Source: Betaproteobacteria bacterium (GTDB taxonomy: Bacteria; Pseudomonadota; Gammaproteobacteria; Burkholderiales; SG8-41). From it: DNA of 28,311 nt. Below, one piece after another: positions 24,865 through 28,311 of the stretch. Location: contig JANXSE010000007.1 of assembly GCA_025356695.1 (NCBI GenBank), positions 1 through 28,311 of the forward strand, read 5' to 3'. Under the pieces are notes generated by a model, which was given only the letters and a program-made list of their open reading frames with translations, had not been told where the DNA came from and searched no databases. The translations under genes were made by a program, and so were the position numbers. The stretch's first letter is position 1, and the number at the start of each line of letters is the position of its first letter.

Positions 24865-27443
24865 TAGGCCATTAAGAATTGACCGGCCCACAGCCCGTCA
24901 AAGGCATCTTCCAGATTGCGCACGAAGCGCGGTGAGTCAAACAAAGCGCAACTATCACGATTTGCCGCCAGACGGGCGCGCAGTGCGGCGAGGTCGGCGG
25001 GAGCATTTGCCAATGCAATGGCAAGACGCTCCGCCTCGGCGATCGAATCGGTCACCAATTCAGGCAATCCGGCCGCATGCAAAATACTACCTGCGACGCG
25101 CGATGCAAACGTTTTGCCTGCACAGGTCACCAGCGGGCACCCGGCCCACAGGGCGTCACTCGCGGTGGTGTGCGAGGTATAGGGAAACGTATCCAGGGCG
25201 ATATCAGCAAGGCGATAGCGTGCCAAATGCTCGCTTAACGGGCGGCGCGGCGCAAATATCAGGCGTTCCGCTGCGACCCCCGCGCTGGTCGCTGCATGAC
25301 GAAGGTTTTCTACCGCCCATGGGTTGGTCTCGAGCAGCCACAACACGCTTCCAGGGACCGCTGACAGCGCCCTCATCCAAGCGGCAAAAACGTCCGGCAG
25401 AATTTTGTATGATTGATTGAAGCAGCAAAAAACAAAACCCGCCGATGGAAGGCCACAGTCTGCGCGTGTCATCGAATTCGCGCTGATTTCACGCCGACGA
25501 TCGTTTATTTGATAACAATCCGGCAAGCGCACGATTTTTTCGCTGTAATCCGCCTCCGCTCCTTCAGGAAGGATGAATGGGTCCGCAATAATGGCATCAA
25601 TCTGTTCCATGCCCATCGTGCCCGGGTAGCCCAGCCAGTTGACCTGCACGGGGGCCGGTCGCAGCGCCATGATTTGCGCCCGTGCGCCCTGCGTATAGCC
25701 CTTGAGGTCTACCAATATATCGATGTGATTCTCATAAATCGCGCGCGCGGCAGACACGTGCGACAGTTCGGCAATATCAATGAAGCCGTCAGCGGCAGCG
25801 TGCATGCGGGCACGAATCGCGCTACCGTCCTCAGGCCCGTAGGAATAGGCGAATACTTCGAAACGCTTGCGATCATGCAATTCGAACAATTCTGCGATCA
25901 GATAGGACGTCGCGTGTTCATGCAGGTCCCATGATAGATAACCTATGCGCAGTTTTTCCGGCCGCGCATGGCGCTGTTCGAACTCGAATCCCAGTTGCCC
26001 GCGTTGACCTGCGATTAATGCGGTTTCCGCGCGGGCCCACGCGCGCGCGCAGGCAAGCTGTTCTGCTGGTGTTGTCGGCTGCGCAAGAATGCTGAACGGG
26101 GTAATACCGGAATCGGGCTTTGTAATGGCGTCGCGCTGCGCCCGCATCCAGAGCGCCTCGATACCCTTCCAATCCGACATCTGCTGTTTGACGTATATGA
26201 GCCCGCCCAACGCGGCGAAACCATCAGGTTTCAATTCAAGCGCGCGACCGTATAGTTGCGCCGCCTCGTCAAAGCGTGCGCAGGTTTTGAGCGCGTCACC
26301 GAACTCCCGCAGAATTGCCGCGTCGTCGGGCGCGATTCCGACCGCCTTGCGATACCACGCAACGGCCTGCTCGAAATCCCCCGCGTCGCGATAAGTGCCG
26401 GCGATTTCGGCCATGATCCCCGCGCCATCCCGATTGGCGCCGAGCGCTCGGCGTAAAAAACTCAATGCTTCCGGATAGCGCCCCTGCTGCCGGCTCAATT
26501 TGCCAAGATTGGTCAGGGCGTCGATTTCCGCGGGGCTGCCGAGTGCTTTTTCATAACAGGCCTGAGCCTCCGCCGGCCGGCCCTGGTCGGAACGCAAATT
26601 CCCCAGATTGACGCAGGTATCCGGTTCATTTGGTACAGCCGCGAGTGCCTGCTGGTAGCAATCCTCGGCCTGCGCATGATCGCCGCGCGCGGCCAATGCA
26701 TTGCCAAGATTGTTCAGCGCCTGGATCTGCGCGGGCGCATGTTCAAGCGCGCGCCGGTAGCAAACGATGGCCTCATCCATGTCGCCGCGTTCCGCATGGA
26801 TCAAGCCAAGGCTGGTGTAAGCATCTGCATAAGCAGGTTCCTGCGCCAACACTTCACGCAGGCAGCGCTCAGCATCATCCGAACGGCCCATGCGCCTGTA
26901 TACAGCGCCGAGATTGAACCGCGCATCGGCATGCGACGGATGCTGCGCCAGCACCTGGCCATAACACTGCACTGCGTCATCCAGCCGCCCGGATTCTGCC
27001 AGCGCATTGCCGAGATTCAGTTGTACATTCGCATCCTCGGGCAACAGGGCCGCTGCGTTATGCAGCAACGCCACCGCGTCATCCAGCCGCCCCTGCGCGC
27101 CGACTGCAAGCCCGAGGCGCATATACAGCATGCCGTGGCCGGCCCCGAGGCGCCGCGCCGTGCGCAGCGCCCGTTCCGCGTCCGCATACCGCCCCGCCGT
27201 CAGGTTGGCCAGGCCGAGATTTTCAAATATGGCAGCGTCATCGCCCTTGATGCCGGCGGCGCGCTGGAACAAAGCGACCGCTTCGGCCGCCCTGCCTTCC
27301 ATCATGCGTATGGCCCCCTGCAGATGCAGTGCATCAGCGGTTTGCGGCTGCACCGCCAGAATCTCGCCGCATAAACGATCGGCGCCGGCCAGATCGCCGG
27401 CATTGAAGCGGCTGAATGCCTGTTGTAATTTCACGTTGGACAT
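24864..27443 (-). CDS. TPR protein with O-GlcNAc transferase-like (SPINDLY, GT41) domain
   Basis: An 859-residue protein. Residues 4-425 hold about eleven or twelve 34-residue tetratricopeptide repeats (for example LNLGNALAESGRLDDAVQCY, FNLGAVYRRMGRSDDAERCL, NNLGNALAARGDHAQAEDCY). Residues 497-859 form the GT41 catalytic part: RIGYLSWDLHEHATSYL with the His equivalent to the OGT catalytic-region His, VDLKGYTQGAR, PVQVNWLGYPGTMGM, CCFNQSYKILPDVFAAW with the UDP-contacting Lys, and DTFPYTSHTTASDALWAG. It should transfer a sugar from a nucleotide sugar to Ser/Thr or another acceptor bound by the TPR groove. No flagellin, adhesin or polysaccharide gene is near, so the acceptor is unknown. ATG 27443. 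No signal peptide; cytoplasmic. Confidence 0.9.
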   Translation of the reverse strand: MSNVKLQQAFSRFNAGDLAGADRLCGEILAVQPQTADALHLQGAIRMMEGRAAEAVALFQRAAGIKGDDAAIFENLGLANLTAGRYADAERALRTARRLGAGHGMLYMRLGLAVGAQGRLDDAVALLHNAAALLPEDANVQLNLGNALAESGRLDDAVQCYGQVLAQHPSHADARFNLGAVYRRMGRSDDAERCLREVLAQEPAYADAYTSLGLIHAERGDMDEAIVCYRRALEHAPAQIQALNNLGNALAARGDHAQAEDCYQQALAAVPNEPDTCVNLGNLRSDQGRPAEAQACYEKALGSPAEIDALTNLGKLSRQQGRYPEALSFLRRALGANRDGAGIMAEIAGTYRDAGDFEQAVAWYRKAVGIAPDDAAILREFGDALKTCARFDEAAQLYGRALELKPDGFAALGGLIYVKQQMSDWKGIEALWMRAQRDAITKPDSGITPFSILAQPTTPAEQLACARAWARAETALIAGQRGQLGFEFEQRHARPEKLRIGYLSWDLHEHATSYLIAELFELHDRKRFEVFAYSYGPEDGSAIRARMHAAADGFIDIAELSHVSAARAIYENHIDILVDLKGYTQGARAQIMALRPAPVQVNWLGYPGTMGMEQIDAIIADPFILPEGAEADYSEKIVRLPDCYQINDRRREISANSMTRADCGLPSAGFVFCCFNQSYKILPDVFAAWMRALSAVPGSVLWLLETNPWAVENLRHAATSAGVAAERLIFAPRRPLSEHLARYRLADIALDTFPYTSHTTASDALWAGCPLVTCAGKTFASRVAGSILHAAGLPELVTDSIAEAERLAIALANAPADLAALRARLAANRDSCALFDSPRFVRNLEDAFDGLWAGQFLMA

Positions 27444-27498
27444 ATCAACAGAACCTTGCGCGCAACCATCCGGTATCGCTGCGCGTCATGCCGGCGCG

Positions 27499-28311
27499 TC
27501 AGACCAGAAAAATGGTGGCCAGGCCGAGGAAAATAAAAAAACCACCGCTGTCGGTAATGGCCGTAATCATGACGCTTGAACCAATCGCCGGGTCACGACC
27601 GAGTTTCTGCATAACCAGCGGCACCGTAACGCCCACCACTGCGGCCAACAACAGGTTCAGCGCCATCGCACCGGTCATGACCAAGCCCAGCGGCACGCTA
27701 TGGTAAATCAGGAAGGCAAACAACCCCACCACAGCCCCCCACAGCAAACCATTGATGAAGCTCACGCTGATTTCCTTGGCAAAAAGTTTTCCTGCATTCG
27801 CCAGCGAAATCTGATTGAGCGCCATCGCCCGCACGATCATTGTGATGGTCTGATTGCCGGAGTTGCCGCCGATCCCCGCAATAATCGGCATCAGTGCCGC
27901 GAGTGCGGCCAGTTTGGTGATGGAACTCTCGAACGCACCGATCACCCGCGAGGCAATGAACGCGGTGACCAGATTGATGGCAAGCCACGTCCAGCGGTTT
28001 TTCACGCTGTTCCACACCGAGGCAAACAAATCCTCCTCTTCACGCAAACCGCCGGCGGACAACATCTCGCTTTCGGTTTCCTCGCGAATGAAGTCAACCA
28101 CCACGTTCACCGTCACGCGGCCGATCAGCTTCCCGTCGGCATCGACCACCGGCGCCGACACCAGGTCGTAGCGCTCGAAAGCCTGCGCGGCATCCTGCGC
28201 TTTTTCGTTTGCCTGAAAACGGATCGTATCGGCCACCATGATCTGGGTGACCGGCACGTCGAGATCGGTCACCAGCAGGCGGCTGGTGGGCAACAGGCCG
28301 CGCAAATGCAT
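27499..28311 (-). CDS. mgtE: Magnesium transporter MgtE (C-terminal part; 5' end outside the window)
   Basis: 270 codons to the window edge; the Met at the edge is internal, since the N-terminal domain of MgtE is missing. Present are the end of the first and all of the second CBS domain (about 20-85, VSAPVVDADGKLIGRVTVNVVVDFI), then the five-helix membrane pore. Signature segments are LAALMPIIAGIGGNSGNQ, TITMIVRAMALNQI and the last helix with AITDSGGFFIFLGLA, containing the conserved Asp. MgtE is a Mg2+-gated magnesium channel. It lies 55 bases upstream of the TPR glycosyltransferase on the same strand and may be cotranscribed with it. Confidence 0.95.
   Translation of the reverse strand: MHLRGLLPTSRLLVTDLDVPVTQIMVADTIRFQANEKAQDAAQAFERYDLVSAPVVDADGKLIGRVTVNVVVDFIREETESEMLSAGGLREEEDLFASVWNSVKNRWTWLAINLVTAFIASRVIGAFESSITKLAALAALMPIIAGIGGNSGNQTITMIVRAMALNQISLANAGKLFAKEISVSFINGLLWGAVVGLFAFLIYHSVPLGLVMTGAMALNLLLAAVVGVTVPLVMQKLGRDPAIGSSVMITAITDSGGFFIFLGLATIFLV

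Noticed and set aside
26200..27440. Regularly spaced similar segments considered as a DNA repeat array or CRISPR
   Set aside because: They are the coding sequence of tetratricopeptide repeats with a period of about 102 bases and are diverged at DNA level; no identical repeats or spacers.

Overview
The window is chromosomal DNA from a moderately GC-rich Gram-negative bacterium, most likely a betaproteobacterium (Burkholderiales/Nitrosomonadales type). The argument rests on gene order. The run miaB-phoH-ybeY-corC-lnt-glyQ-glyS-gmhB-plsC-ygjP, the block apaG/rpe-gph-trpE, the pair ubiH-dsbC, and the lptM-lysA pair are typical of that class. No rRNA, CRISPR array, prophage or insertion sequence was seen.

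Layout. (1) 1-4411: a tryptophan biosynthesis locus on the minus strand, trpE and the 5' end of trpG, split by about 2.6 kb of plus-strand DNA. The split segment carries an AhpD/carboxymuconolactone-decarboxylase-like gene and a CocE/NonD-type hydrolase. The first gene has an in-frame TGA exactly where the second Cys of its CxxC motif belongs. A hairpin with a GGUC loop follows at the spacing expected of a bacterial SECIS element, so I read it as one selenoprotein (C-x-x-U) and not as a broken gene. (2) 4320-5826: rpe-gph-trpL-trpE. Between gph and trpE lies a 22-codon leader peptide with two nearby Trp codons and a terminator-like hairpin, that is, a trp attenuator inside the operon. (3) 5994-8889: apaG, an orphan radical SAM/SPASM protein, a small membrane protein, and the lytic transglycosylase mltA. 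(4) 8904-11580: ubiH-type hydroxylase, dsbC and an orphan TonB-domain protein, all minus strand. (5) 11770-17411: tRNA-Met, a small exported protein, then miaB-phoH-ybeY-corC-lnt in tight overlap. (6) 17561-22613: glyQ-glyS-gmhB-plsC-ygjP. (7) 22672-24077: lptM-lysA. (8) 24078-24863: an AT-rich intergenic stretch with a 16-residue lysine-rich mini-gene that has its own strong ribosome binding site, structured leader and intrinsic terminator. (9) 24864-28311: a TPR protein with an O-GlcNAc-transferase-like (SPINDLY) domain and the 3' part of mgtE, both minus strand.

Most of the window is housekeeping: translation and tRNA modification (miaB, glyQS, ybeY, tRNA-Met), envelope maturation (lnt, lptM, mltA, gmhB, plsC, corC) and amino acid synthesis (trp, lysA). 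The parts deserving attention are the candidate selenoprotein operon inserted between trpE and trpG, the trp leader, the lysine-rich mini-gene, and the TPR glycosyltransferase.
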